Of a stretch of DNA of 35,111 nt, positions 16,841-25,940 are shown one piece after another. Source of the stretch: Candidatus Hydrogenedentota bacterium (GTDB lineage: Bacteria; Hydrogenedentota; Hydrogenedentia; Hydrogenedentales; JACPGD01); assembly GCA_016182645.1 (NCBI GenBank), contig JACPGD010000447.1:1-35111 (forward strand). The letters run 5' to 3'. Numbering within the stretch: position 1 is the first letter of the stretch; each line of letters begins with the position of its first letter. The translations under genes were made by a program, and so were the position numbers. Below the pieces are notes generated by a model. It was not told the origin of the DNA. It was given only the letters and a program-made list of their open reading frames with translations, and did no database searches.

Positions 16841-18994
16841 ATGAAGCGCGCACTGCGGCAAGCTCTGATGTATTGCGTTGGGTTCACCTCCCTGGCCGCG
16901 GCCCAAGAGAGTGGAAGTGATGCAACCAGTGAAACGGTAACGGCCACAACGGCACTCCTAGAGAATGGCGGTTTCGAGCAGGACCTCGCCGGACAGCCTC
17001 CTGCCGGCTGGATGGCGCTGGCGGGCGGGGACCGCGCACAAGCGGTGGATGCGGCGGAGAAACTTGCCGGGAGCGCGTCGCTACGCGTGGAGCCAGGATC
17101 GGCCACACTCGCGCTGGCATCTCTCCCCATGGACGTGGCCGCGGGTTTAGAGACCGTGTCTGGCGTGGTCATGGCGCGTGGCGCGGAAAACCTGGAGGCG
17201 CGCCTGCGCTGGCTCCGCGGTGCGGCGGACGGATTCACCTCCACGGCGGCTGCCGTGCGCGAGGACGCCTTTATCCTGGGCGGCCCGGGTGCATGGCGGC
17301 GCTTGACGTTGTCCGAGGTCACTCCGCCGGACGGCGCGCACGCCCTGCAGTTGGTGCTGGTGACCCCTCCCAGCGAAACGCCGGTCTGGTGGGACCAGAT
17401 CCAACTGACGGGGGTCGTGCGACAAACACGCCAGGTCAAGGTGCTGGTGAACCAAGTGGGCTACGAAATAGGCGCGCCCAAGAAGTTTACCGTCGCGACG
17501 AATTTCCCCGCGGAAACGGCGCAGTTCCGAGTGATGGACGAATCGGACGAAGAAGTGTTCAGTGGCGCACTGTCAGGAGGGGAAACCATCACGTCCGGGG
17601 GAGACCGCGCGTGGGGCGATTATTACTGGCGCGGCGATTTTACCGCGTTCGAGTTCAAGGGCGTCTTCACCGTCGAAGCGGAGTTGGGCGAGGTGCGCGG
17701 GCGTGGCCCTGCTTTCGAAGTGGACGTTGATCTACTGTGGAAGCGTACCTTCGAACCGGTCTGGCGCTGCTTCACCTATCATCGCTGTGGAACCAACGTC
17801 GAAGGGTACCACGCTGCCTGCCATTTGGATGATACCGCGGAGGGCGTGTCGCTCGCGGGCGGTTGGCATGAGGGGAGTACTTACGGCAAGGCAAGCACGC
17901 CATGGCTCGCGTGGAAACTCGCGGCCGTCTGCGACACGATCGGATGGCGCTTGAAAAAAGAAACCCCACCGGGCGAAATGCCCTCAATCCTCGAGGAGAC
18001 GGCCTGGGGCGCGGACTTGGTGGCGCGCGCCGTGGGGCCGTCCGGCGCGGCCCGGCCGATGCCCATGTCGAAGCCCGGCTACTGGGGCGCCCCCGAAGCA
18101 GAAACCGACAACCTGGCGGGCAGCGGCGATGAACGGCCCGTGGCCTCGCTGACCTTTGGAAACGCCACCCTCCATACCGCCATGCTCGCGCGCGCGGCCC
18201 ACCTCCTGTGGCCCGAGCGGTCCCTCTACCGGGAAACGGCACAACGGGGATTGGAATGGGCGCTGGCGCAGCACCTGCGCACGCCTTACCAGTTCGAGGC
18301 GGCTTATGAATTATGGACGCTCCGGCCGCCAGCCTGCACGGAGGAAAATCTGCATGACCTGGCGCTGGCGCTGGGCGCGGCGCCTGAAGTGGCCGACAGC
18401 GTGGTGGACTACGAAACAACGTTCGGGACGGGAGTGCTGATGAATCTAGTGACAAAATTGCAAGCCCAGGCCGATGAGCTGCTGCAACGCGCGGACAATC
18501 CTTTCGGCGTCTGTGCCCGGGGTACCGGTCCTCAAGCCCAATTCTTTGAAGCGCCGGAGCAGCCTGCGGATCTTCGGCATGGGAACACGCGATTCGTCCT
18601 CGAGGCCGCGGAGACCGTCGCGAAGGCGTATCGCTTTGTGCCGCGCCCGGAGTATCTGGCGTTTATTCTTGATCAGTTCAACTGGGTGCTGGGAAACAAT
18701 CCGTTTGGCGTCAGTCTGGTGGAAGGCGCCGGCACGGCATTTCTTCCCTCCTATTACCACGGGTACAGCACGACGGGGCTGGCGCGCGGCGCCGTGCCGG
18801 GCGCGGTGGCGGAAGGGATTGCGGCGCGTGGCCCCAGCGATGATCGCCCGTGGCTGGACTTAAGCGGCGCTGAGAAGCCCTATGCCGGCACAAACGCCGT
18901 CTCGCTCGTGAACAATGCCTGCTACCTCGGCGCCCTGGCGCAACTGAAGAGGACCCCGATGGAAGGAGAATTGCCGCCACCCCCAGGCAACTAA
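16841..18994 (+). CDS. Glycoside hydrolase family 9-like protein, probably catalytically inactive
   Basis: N-terminal CBM-like region, CelD-type Ig-like domain (KVLVNQVGYEIGAPKKFTV...), CHLDDTAEGVSLAGGWHEGSTYGKAS, FNWVLGNNPFGVSLVEGAGT, TNAVSLVNNACYLGAL. Confidence 0.85.
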   Translation: MKRALRQALMYCVGFTSLAAAQESGSDATSETVTATTALLENGGFEQDLAGQPPAGWMALAGGDRAQAVDAAEKLAGSASLRVEPGSATLALASLPMDVAAGLETVSGVVMARGAENLEARLRWLRGAADGFTSTAAAVREDAFILGGPGAWRRLTLSEVTPPDGAHALQLVLVTPPSETPVWWDQIQLTGVVRQTRQVKVLVNQVGYEIGAPKKFTVATNFPAETAQFRVMDESDEEVFSGALSGGETITSGGDRAWGDYYWRGDFTAFEFKGVFTVEAELGEVRGRGPAFEVDVDLLWKRTFEPVWRCFTYHRCGTNVEGYHAACHLDDTAEGVSLAGGWHEGSTYGKASTPWLAWKLAAVCDTIGWRLKKETPPGEMPSILEETAWGADLVARAVGPSGAARPMPMSKPGYWGAPEAETDNLAGSGDERPVASLTFGNATLHTAMLARAAHLLWPERSLYRETAQRGLEWALAQHLRTPYQFEAAYELWTLRPPACTEENLHDLALALGAAPEVADSVVDYETTFGTGVLMNLVTKLQAQADELLQRADNPFGVCARGTGPQAQFFEAPEQPADLRHGNTRFVLEAAETVAKAYRFVPRPEYLAFILDQFNWVLGNNPFGVSLVEGAGTAFLPSYYHGYSTTGLARGAVPGAVAEGIAARGPSDDRPWLDLSGAEKPYAGTNAVSLVNNACYLGALAQLKRTPMEGELPPPPGN

Positions 18995-19046
18995 CCGTTG
19001 GGGTGCCTTTAAAAACGAAGCTGGCCGCTGTTATCCTGCGGCGCAT

Positions 19047-19904
19047 ATGAGCGGCTATGTTTATGAGAGCGCGGTGCAGCGGCAGCCATGGCGCGTAATT
19101 CGAGAACTTGCGCGTGCCCGGCACCTGCTGCTGGATCTGGTCTGGAAAGACTTGCGGGCGCGCTACCGCTACACGGTCCTGGGGTTCTTCTGGGCGGTGG
19201 CGCAGCCAGTCGCCCTGATGGTGCTGCTTACGTTCATTTTCACGGTGGTCTTCCCTGGCCGGCTGGATGCTGTCGCGGGCGCCCCACAACGTGATTTCGC
19301 CGTGATGATCCTCTGCGGCCTCGTCTTTTGGCAGTTCCTGGCGACCGCGCTCAGTGCCGCCACCCGCAGCGTGGTGGACAACCGGACGCTCGTCAACAAA
19401 GTCCATTTTGCCCGCGAAGTCCTCCCACTGGCGGCTGTGCTGTATCCCCTCGTTAATCTTGCTTTGGGCGTGGTTGTCCTCGTCGTCGTGCATTTGGCGC
19501 GCGGCGGGGAAGCGGGACTGGGGTTGCTCTGGCTGGCGCCCCTGTTTGTCATCGAGCTTGCCTTAGCCACAGGCCTGGGGTTGCTCTGCGCCTGCGGGCA
19601 GGTCTACTACCAGGACGTCGGCTATCTCGTGGACATTGGCCTCCTCTTCGGGTTCTACGCCTCACCGGTGTTCTATCCCCTGGAGTGGATTCTGAACAGT
19701 GGCGCCGTGCCCGAGTTGGTCCGGGCGCTATACCTGGCGAACCCGATGGCGGGCCTGCTGAGCGCCTATCGTGAAATCTTGTTCGCGCAGCAGGTCCCCG
19801 CGCCATCGATTTGGTTGTGGCCCGCGCTGTGTTCCCTGCTGCTGCTCCTCGCGGGATTGTGGCTGTTCCGGCGCTGCGCCCCCACCTTTTCGGATCGGCT
19901 CTGA
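19047..19904 (+). CDS. ABC-2 polysaccharide exporter permease (Wzm/TagG-like)
   Basis: LVWKDLRARYRYTVLGFFWAVAQPVALMVLLTFIFTVVF...FWQFLATAL...ASPVFYPLEWI...NPMAGLLSAYREIL. Confidence 0.9.
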   Translation: MSGYVYESAVQRQPWRVIRELARARHLLLDLVWKDLRARYRYTVLGFFWAVAQPVALMVLLTFIFTVVFPGRLDAVAGAPQRDFAVMILCGLVFWQFLATALSAATRSVVDNRTLVNKVHFAREVLPLAAVLYPLVNLALGVVVLVVVHLARGGEAGLGLLWLAPLFVIELALATGLGLLCACGQVYYQDVGYLVDIGLLFGFYASPVFYPLEWILNSGAVPELVRALYLANPMAGLLSAYREILFAQQVPAPSIWLWPALCSLLLLLAGLWLFRRCAPTFSDRL

Positions 19905-22048
19905 TGCGGGAAGCGGGGTGCACATCGGGGGAGCCGCCGCAGGAGAGCGGGAACGGGGCTGGAAGCCCGGGCTGCGTCATCTCCATCCAAAACGTCGCCA
20001 AGATGTATCCGCAGCGGCGGGGTTCGAGCCGCCTCCTCGGGCGTGGAGGGCTGCATGAATGGCTGGGGCGCCGCCGCCCCGCGCGCGTCCCGGTACTCCA
20101 GGAGATCAACCTCACGGTACGCCGTGGCGAGACCCTGGGCATCATCGGCCGTAACGGCTCGGGCAAGAGCACACTGCTCAAGTTGATGGCCGGCGTAACG
20201 TTGCCAACGTCGGGCGCCGTGACGGTGCGCGGCCGCATTGCTTCCCTCTTGGAACTCGGCGCGGGTTTTCATCCCATGCTTAGCGGCCGCGAGAACATCT
20301 ACCTGAACGCCGGGCTGCTCGGTATGCGCCATGAAAGCGTGGACCGCGTCCTCGAGCCGATCATCGAGTTCTCCGGCTTGCGCGAATTCATCGATCAGCC
20401 GGTCGAGACTTACAGCAGCGGCATGTATGTGCGCCTGGGCTTCTCCGTGGCTGTCCATGCGAACCCCGAAGTATTCCTGGTGGATGAGGTGCTGGCGGTG
20501 GGCGACGAAGAGTTCCAGCGCAAGTGCCGGCGCAAAATCGGCGAGTTGAAGGAACAAGGCAAGACCATCGTCTTCGTTTCACACGATCTTGGGTCGGTGC
20601 ATGCGCTGTGCGACCGCGTCGTTCTCTTGCAGCAGGGCCGCATGCTCGACCGCGGCAGCGCCCAAGCCACGATAGACTTCTACCTCCGCCAGATTGGGAG
20701 TGCCTCGGCCATCCACCTGTTAGGGCAGGGGGACATGGAAGTCATCTTCAGTCATGGCCGCCTGTCCCTTTTTCATCGGCAGCGCGAATTGACGAGCGCG
20801 CGCGGCCTCTCGTTTCTGGCGGTCTCGCTCGGGAACTACCATAGCTCGGGCGAAGCGGATTGGGAACTCACGGAGAAGACCGAGACCTCCGTGCTCGCGC
20901 GCGGGCGGCTGCCGCGTCTCCCCATAACGTGGAATTGCCGCATCGCGCTGACCGGCGGCGCGCTGCAGATGGATCTGGCCCTGGAGGTCGAGCGGGCGTG
21001 TGCCGTGCAGCACATTGCCCTGGCCCTTCATGCCCCGACCGAGTATGCGCACTGGTACTTGGGCGATCGCATGGGAACCTTCCCGCCCATTTCCCCTGAA
21101 GATACCGAGCCCACCCTGCTGGCGCCGCCCGCGCCTGGTGTCCGGGAAGTCTGCATCGCCGCCCCGCAGGACGCGCCGCCGCCCCTTCAACTCACCCGGG
21201 AAGCCGGACACCCGCATGTGGCCTTCCAATTGCAGAACGGCGATTATGCAGGCAGCGCGCGCATCGTCTATGCCGGATTGAACCTGCCCGAATCCGAGTC
21301 GCGATTAGCGCCAGGCCGCTTTGAGTTTGGCCGATTTCAACTCGCAGTGGCCCCCGGGCGGGCCAGTGTGGACGAGCGCTTTGAAGTCCAGCGGGCGCGT
21401 CGGCGCATTGTATCCGGGGCGTACACAGCAACGTTCGACGGGGGTTCCATTGCCATTTTCAAAGGAGAATTGCCGATTACGGCGGACGTGCACTGGCACA
21501 CCGAACTTCGCGCGGGAGATCTGTGGCTCATGAGCCATGCAGTGCGTTGGGGCGAGGTGACCCGCGAGGGGGACACCCTGATGGTGGCGGGAGCTTCCGT
21601 GCGGATACCGGGGACGCACGAGTGGCGCTTACGCCCCGTCGAGAATGGATTTCAGTTGGAAGTGATCTTGGAACTGACCGCCTCCTTGACCCTGCAAGAG
21701 TACAATGTCTCTGTCGCCCTGACGAATGCCTACGCGCAGTGGGCCACGCCGCGGGAATCCGGGCCGTTTCCCCCCATTTCTCCAGAGAGCCAGGAGTGGG
21801 TGCACTTGAGCGATCAGTATCCCGAGGCGGCGTACATCGCGGCGTCAGGCCCCGGATTGCCGCAGGTGCGCCTTGCCCCTGACCCGGAGGGCGAGTGCTT
21901 CCGGATGAGCGCCCTGAATACGGCGTACAGCCAGCAGGCCCGCGTCATCCAGGCCCTGCGTACGCCCGGCCGCAGCCTCGTGTTCCCGCTGCCGGCCGGC
22001 CGGCACGAACTCTTCCGTGGAACAGTGACGGTGAAGGACGAAGGATGA
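19904..22048 (+). CDS. ABC polysaccharide exporter ATPase (Wzt-like) with long duplicated C-terminal extension
   Basis: Walker A GRNGSGKST, signature YSSGMYVRLGF, Walker B VFLVDEVLAVGD; about 450 residues follow the ATPase. Start overlaps the permease stop. Confidence 0.9.
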   Translation: MREAGCTSGEPPQESGNGAGSPGCVISIQNVAKMYPQRRGSSRLLGRGGLHEWLGRRRPARVPVLQEINLTVRRGETLGIIGRNGSGKSTLLKLMAGVTLPTSGAVTVRGRIASLLELGAGFHPMLSGRENIYLNAGLLGMRHESVDRVLEPIIEFSGLREFIDQPVETYSSGMYVRLGFSVAVHANPEVFLVDEVLAVGDEEFQRKCRRKIGELKEQGKTIVFVSHDLGSVHALCDRVVLLQQGRMLDRGSAQATIDFYLRQIGSASAIHLLGQGDMEVIFSHGRLSLFHRQRELTSARGLSFLAVSLGNYHSSGEADWELTEKTETSVLARGRLPRLPITWNCRIALTGGALQMDLALEVERACAVQHIALALHAPTEYAHWYLGDRMGTFPPISPEDTEPTLLAPPAPGVREVCIAAPQDAPPPLQLTREAGHPHVAFQLQNGDYAGSARIVYAGLNLPESESRLAPGRFEFGRFQLAVAPGRASVDERFEVQRARRRIVSGAYTATFDGGSIAIFKGELPITADVHWHTELRAGDLWLMSHAVRWGEVTREGDTLMVAGASVRIPGTHEWRLRPVENGFQLEVILELTASLTLQEYNVSVALTNAYAQWATPRESGPFPPISPESQEWVHLSDQYPEAAYIAASGPGLPQVRLAPDPEGECFRMSALNTAYSQQARVIQALRTPGRSLVFPLPAGRHELFRGTVTVKDEG

Positions 22049-23001
22049 AGGAACCGGTCAGCGTCAGTATTGTGGTGCCCACCTATAACCAGGCGGAAGT
22101 GCTCAAGGGGTTGCTGGCGTCGTTGGAGGCATTGCAGGCGCATCGCCCGTTTGAAGTCCTGATTGTCGATGATGCCTCGGTTGACCACACCCGCGAAGTG
22201 GTGGAGACCTGGCTGCGGAGGGGCCTTCCATTCGGGCAGCGCTACCTCCGGCTTGAAAAGAATAGCGGCCCGGGCGGTGCGCGCAATGCAGGCGCGCGCG
22301 CGGCGGCCGGGGACATTGTCGCGTTCACGGACAGTGATTGCCGCGTCGATCCCCACTGGCTGGAACACCTTGTGCGCGGGATCCACCGGGACAAGAACGT
22401 CATCGGGGCCGGTGGTCACGTCTTGCCTGCCGCCCAGGTAACCCCCTACGCCCGGTATATGTATCTCCACCGTGTTCTCGATCCGCCGCCCAACCTTCAG
22501 TACTTGGTTACGTGCAATTGCGCCATCGTACGCGAGTGCTTTCTCGAGGTGGGCGGTTTCCCCGAAGATCTGCCCATGCCGGGGGGGGAAGACATCGAAC
22601 TCAGCATCCAGTTGTGGAAGCGCGGGGGGCGGTTTGCGTTCGTGCCGGACGCTCTGATTCACCACGAGCACCGCGACACGCTCCGTTCGTTCGTTCGCAC
22701 GTGGCGTAATTACGGCTACGGAACGGGCCTCGCCACGCACCGCACTCTGGATTCGAGCGAACTGGCTGGCCGGCCCTCGGAGAATCCAAACTATTGGAGC
22801 ATCGAGTACGTACTGCCGCTCCCACGAGGCCGCCGCGTGATCTGGGGGGCCTTCAAGTACCACCTCGCCGAGTGCCGCGGGCACCGCTTTGGTCCCCGGC
22901 GAACGCTGGAAACCCTGTCCCTGTGGGCGATTGAGCGGCTGGCCTACGGGCGTGGCTGGCGGCAAGGGCAGCAGGCGGCGCAACGTCAGAAGTGTCGTTG
23001 A
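22045..23001 (+). CDS. Family 2 glycosyltransferase
   Basis: VSIVVPTYNQAEVLKGLLASL...VLIVDDASVDHT...GPGGARNAGARAAAGDIVAFTDSDC; ATGA overlap with the ATPase gene. Confidence 0.9.
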   Translation: MKEPVSVSIVVPTYNQAEVLKGLLASLEALQAHRPFEVLIVDDASVDHTREVVETWLRRGLPFGQRYLRLEKNSGPGGARNAGARAAAGDIVAFTDSDCRVDPHWLEHLVRGIHRDKNVIGAGGHVLPAAQVTPYARYMYLHRVLDPPPNLQYLVTCNCAIVRECFLEVGGFPEDLPMPGGEDIELSIQLWKRGGRFAFVPDALIHHEHRDTLRSFVRTWRNYGYGTGLATHRTLDSSELAGRPSENPNYWSIEYVLPLPRGRRVIWGAFKYHLAECRGHRFGPRRTLETLSLWAIERLAYGRGWRQGQQAAQRQKCR

Positions 23002-25301
23002 ACGCCATACCACTGACTCCCACCGTGATCCAGGTGCAGCACACGCACATCAAAGCGATGTTCCAGGCCAAAATGGGCCCGCAGTTCCACGCCGAATTCC
23101 CAGTCGGCCCCCTCGAAGTGCTGGTATTCCTTGTACTGCACTTTCTCCAGAAAACTGCGGCGGAAGATCTGATTGAAGCCGATGGGCACGCCCCTGGCCT
23201 CGCGGTCCCGGATTTGTTCCGCACCGTCCAGCAGGCTTTGCCAGGCGTTCCACGGTTCAATTTCCCCCAGCAGGATCTTGGACGTGGTCTTCCGGTCCAG
23301 CATCGCCCGGCCGATCGGCGCCAGGTAGCCATGCTGTTCCGTCAACGGCTCAAGGGTCGAAAACATGTCCGGCGGCAAGAGGATGTCCGCGTCCATCAAC
23401 ATGATCCAATCACCCGAAGCGAGCTTAAGCGCTTCGTTGATGGCGTAGCCTTTAGTCTTGACGTTTCCCCGTGTCATGGCTGCGTGCAAGATGCGCAACT
23501 CTGGGAAGACGTCGCGCATCGAGTCGATCACGTCTTCCGTGGCGTCAATCCCCGGGACGTACGCCACGATCACCTCTAGCATGTCCATGGCCACGCCCGT
23601 TTGATGTGCGATACACCGCAGGCAGGCCTCCAGCCGGCGCGCAAAATAGGTGCAAAAGAGGACAATCGAGTACTTGATGCCCTCTTTCCGTTCCTGATAC
23701 AGCGGCGCGCGGGACCATACTTTGAGCGGGGTCAGGCTGAGGGCGTCATTGATGTTCCAGACCGAAAGGTGAATGGGCCCGGAGTTGGTCATGCGGAGCG
23801 GCACGACGGTCCGGCCCTCCACCCAGGACGGCTCGACCAATTCGCCGTCGCGCAGGAGTACAAAGCGCCCGTCCCGATCCACATAGAGCAGCAGCGTATG
23901 AGACGGCGCGATCATCGGACACAGGATCGCCTGGGTCCGGTTAATCCGGAACCCCACCAGTTCGGCCATTCCTCCGCCGAACGTAATCATGATCATGAAC
24001 GGCGTTTCCACCCAACACAATGGCGAACTGATCTTCTCTTCCGCGCTGGCCGAGAACCACTTCTGGGCACCCAACAACGTGGCTTGGGCCGAGTTCAACG
24101 GGCCCCATTGGTCATGACTTTCCATCAGCGGCTTTTCATTCCGCTGCCACTCCAGAGCGTGCTTGGCCAGTGCTTCCTGCTGCTTGCGTTCCTCTAAGCA
24201 CTCCCGATTCACGGGGTCGAAGTAGTAGCGGCGGTCCCCCCTCTGGGGGCCGGAGAACAGCATGGCCGCGCAGGGGACGTCGGGGAATGCGGCCGCGAAA
24301 TCCTGGGCCATACCGCTTTCCCAGTCGTGTTCCTCCAGGTCACGGTAGTTCCGGTAGTGCGGCCGGGGCAGCACTGCCCGGTACAACTTGCTGACCAGGT
24401 GCACGGGCTTGTAGAGGTAGCGCCCGTGGAGCACAACCAATCGCATGAGATAGCGGTCTACGGTGTCCTCCTGATGGGACAAGCGCGCCATCTGATACAA
24501 CATGAGCAGCCGGACCACCTTAGGTGGATAGCGATAGAGAAAGGACGCAAACGTGTATGGCGCCCGTTGGTAGTGCTCATGGTTGCGGAAGTACTCGTCC
24601 AGCCCGTCGGCCAAAGGACGATTATCCGGGTGAAGCACCTGGAGGGGGAAGCCGCAAAAACTCAGCGCCAGTGCTTCCTGCTGCAACGCTGCCGCGAGGT
24701 CATTGTAGAACGCCAGCGACGCCTCCTGGTCCTCCTTGGGCCGGGGAGACACTCGAATGAACGGGTCGGCTGCCTTAAACGTCACTACCCGCACGCCAAG
24801 GTCCTTCCAACGTTTAGCAAGGGTGGACACCGGCTGGCTGGAAGTGCATGCTCCGGTCAATTGCAGCCGTATGGGAAGCTTCAGTTCCGCTGCGGTGGCC
24901 AGCCAGGCCTCGAAGCCCTCATCATCGATGGCCTGTGGCGTGAGCATGAGACTTTCGAGGCCGCGCTCCGCCAAGACGCGGATCTCCCGGGGGGAACTGG
25001 TGCAGTCCGTACGATAACCCCACGGCACCCCCTTGAAGGCGCAGTATTCCACCATTTGCAGCGCGCCCGTCGAGGTCGTCCCGTGGCACAGCACGTCAGC
25101 CTGTTTCACCTGGTATGCCGTGAGCAGGTAGTTCAGGCAGCGGTGGATATCAGTGACGCGGAAGGGACGGTGGCGCCAGTTATGTACCGGAACAATCCCA
25201 CGGACCGGGGGAAGGGCAGGATGCGCGAAAACACCCTCCGGCATTTCCCTGGCGCCGGACTCAATATGAAGTGTACTAACGTGCTGCATGTATTTGGTCA
25301 C
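22986..25301 (-). CDS. Two-domain protein: radical-SAM-like barrel lacking the Cys motif, fused to a GT2 domain
   Basis: C-terminal half YSIVLFCTYFARRLEACLRCIAHQ...TKGYAINEALKLASGDWIMLMDADILLPPDMF is GT2; N-terminal half has barrel-like order. Confidence 0.75.
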   Translation of the reverse strand: MTKYMQHVSTLHIESGAREMPEGVFAHPALPPVRGIVPVHNWRHRPFRVTDIHRCLNYLLTAYQVKQADVLCHGTTSTGALQMVEYCAFKGVPWGYRTDCTSSPREIRVLAERGLESLMLTPQAIDDEGFEAWLATAAELKLPIRLQLTGACTSSQPVSTLAKRWKDLGVRVVTFKAADPFIRVSPRPKEDQEASLAFYNDLAAALQQEALALSFCGFPLQVLHPDNRPLADGLDEYFRNHEHYQRAPYTFASFLYRYPPKVVRLLMLYQMARLSHQEDTVDRYLMRLVVLHGRYLYKPVHLVSKLYRAVLPRPHYRNYRDLEEHDWESGMAQDFAAAFPDVPCAAMLFSGPQRGDRRYYFDPVNRECLEERKQQEALAKHALEWQRNEKPLMESHDQWGPLNSAQATLLGAQKWFSASAEEKISSPLCWVETPFMIMITFGGGMAELVGFRINRTQAILCPMIAPSHTLLLYVDRDGRFVLLRDGELVEPSWVEGRTVVPLRMTNSGPIHLSVWNINDALSLTPLKVWSRAPLYQERKEGIKYSIVLFCTYFARRLEACLRCIAHQTGVAMDMLEVIVAYVPGIDATEDVIDSMRDVFPELRILHAAMTRGNVKTKGYAINEALKLASGDWIMLMDADILLPPDMFSTLEPLTEQHGYLAPIGRAMLDRKTTSKILLGEIEPWNAWQSLLDGAEQIRDREARGVPIGFNQIFRRSFLEKVQYKEYQHFEGADWEFGVELRAHFGLEHRFDVRVLHLDHGGSQWYGVQRHF

Positions 25302-25381
25302 GAATTATAGGCACCCGGGGCAGGCAAGGCAAAAGATCGATCACCGTCGTAGCCGAGCACGGGGCCCAAGCCAACGCGAGA

Positions 25382-25411
25382 TTGCACAAAGTTGACCAGA
25401 TAGGTCATAAT
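25382..25411 (+). promoter_or_regulatory. Candidate promoter plus operator for the Rrf2 gene
   Basis: TTGCAC-N18-CATAAT containing a perfect inverted repeat TGACC-AGATA-GGTCA (25393-25407). Confidence 0.5.
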
Positions 25412-25446
25412 TCGCGCTTGAGGGGCCGAGTCTGTCTGGAGCTTTC

Positions 25447-25860
25447 ATGAATATCAGTGCCCGCTGCGAATATGCCTGCCGCGCGATGGTCGAACTCGCG
25501 CTGATGCAACAGAACCACGATCCCGTGGCCTCGTCCGTGTTGGCGGAACGGCGGCACATCCCGGAGAAGTACCTCGTCCATATCTTGCTGCAGTTGAAGC
25601 GGGCGGGATTGGTACAGAGTGTTCGTGGTGCGCAAGGGGGCTATCGTTTGGGCCGGCTGCCGGAGGACATCACGCTCTTGGAAGTCGTCCAGGCTATTGA
25701 CGGCCCCGTACTCGATCCGCTCCCGGTCAACGACGGTCAGTCGCTGGATTTGCGGGCGGTTTGGAAAGAAACGGCTGATTCGATCGCGGGGGAACTGCGT
25801 CAAATCTCGATCCGCGAAGTCGCGGACCGCGCCGCGGCCAGCCCCATGTATTACATTTAG
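25447..25860 (+). CDS. Rrf2 family transcriptional regulator
   Basis: MNISARCEYACRAMVELAL...IPEKYLVHILLQLKRAGLVQSVRGAQGGYRLGR...ITLLEVVQAIDGP. Confidence 0.9.
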   Translation: MNISARCEYACRAMVELALMQQNHDPVASSVLAERRHIPEKYLVHILLQLKRAGLVQSVRGAQGGYRLGRLPEDITLLEVVQAIDGPVLDPLPVNDGQSLDLRAVWKETADSIAGELRQISIREVADRAAASPMYYI

Positions 25861-25940
25861 GCTGGAGGCTGGAGGAAGGGGGGTGGTATGCATAGTGCCC
25901 GGTTGAATTCGGAATTTAGTGTCATCAGGAGCAGTGAAGC

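Noticed and set aside
24327-25310. 327-aa plus-strand ORF
   Set aside because: Shadow of the radical-SAM-like/GT fusion gene on the other strand; no domain resemblance.
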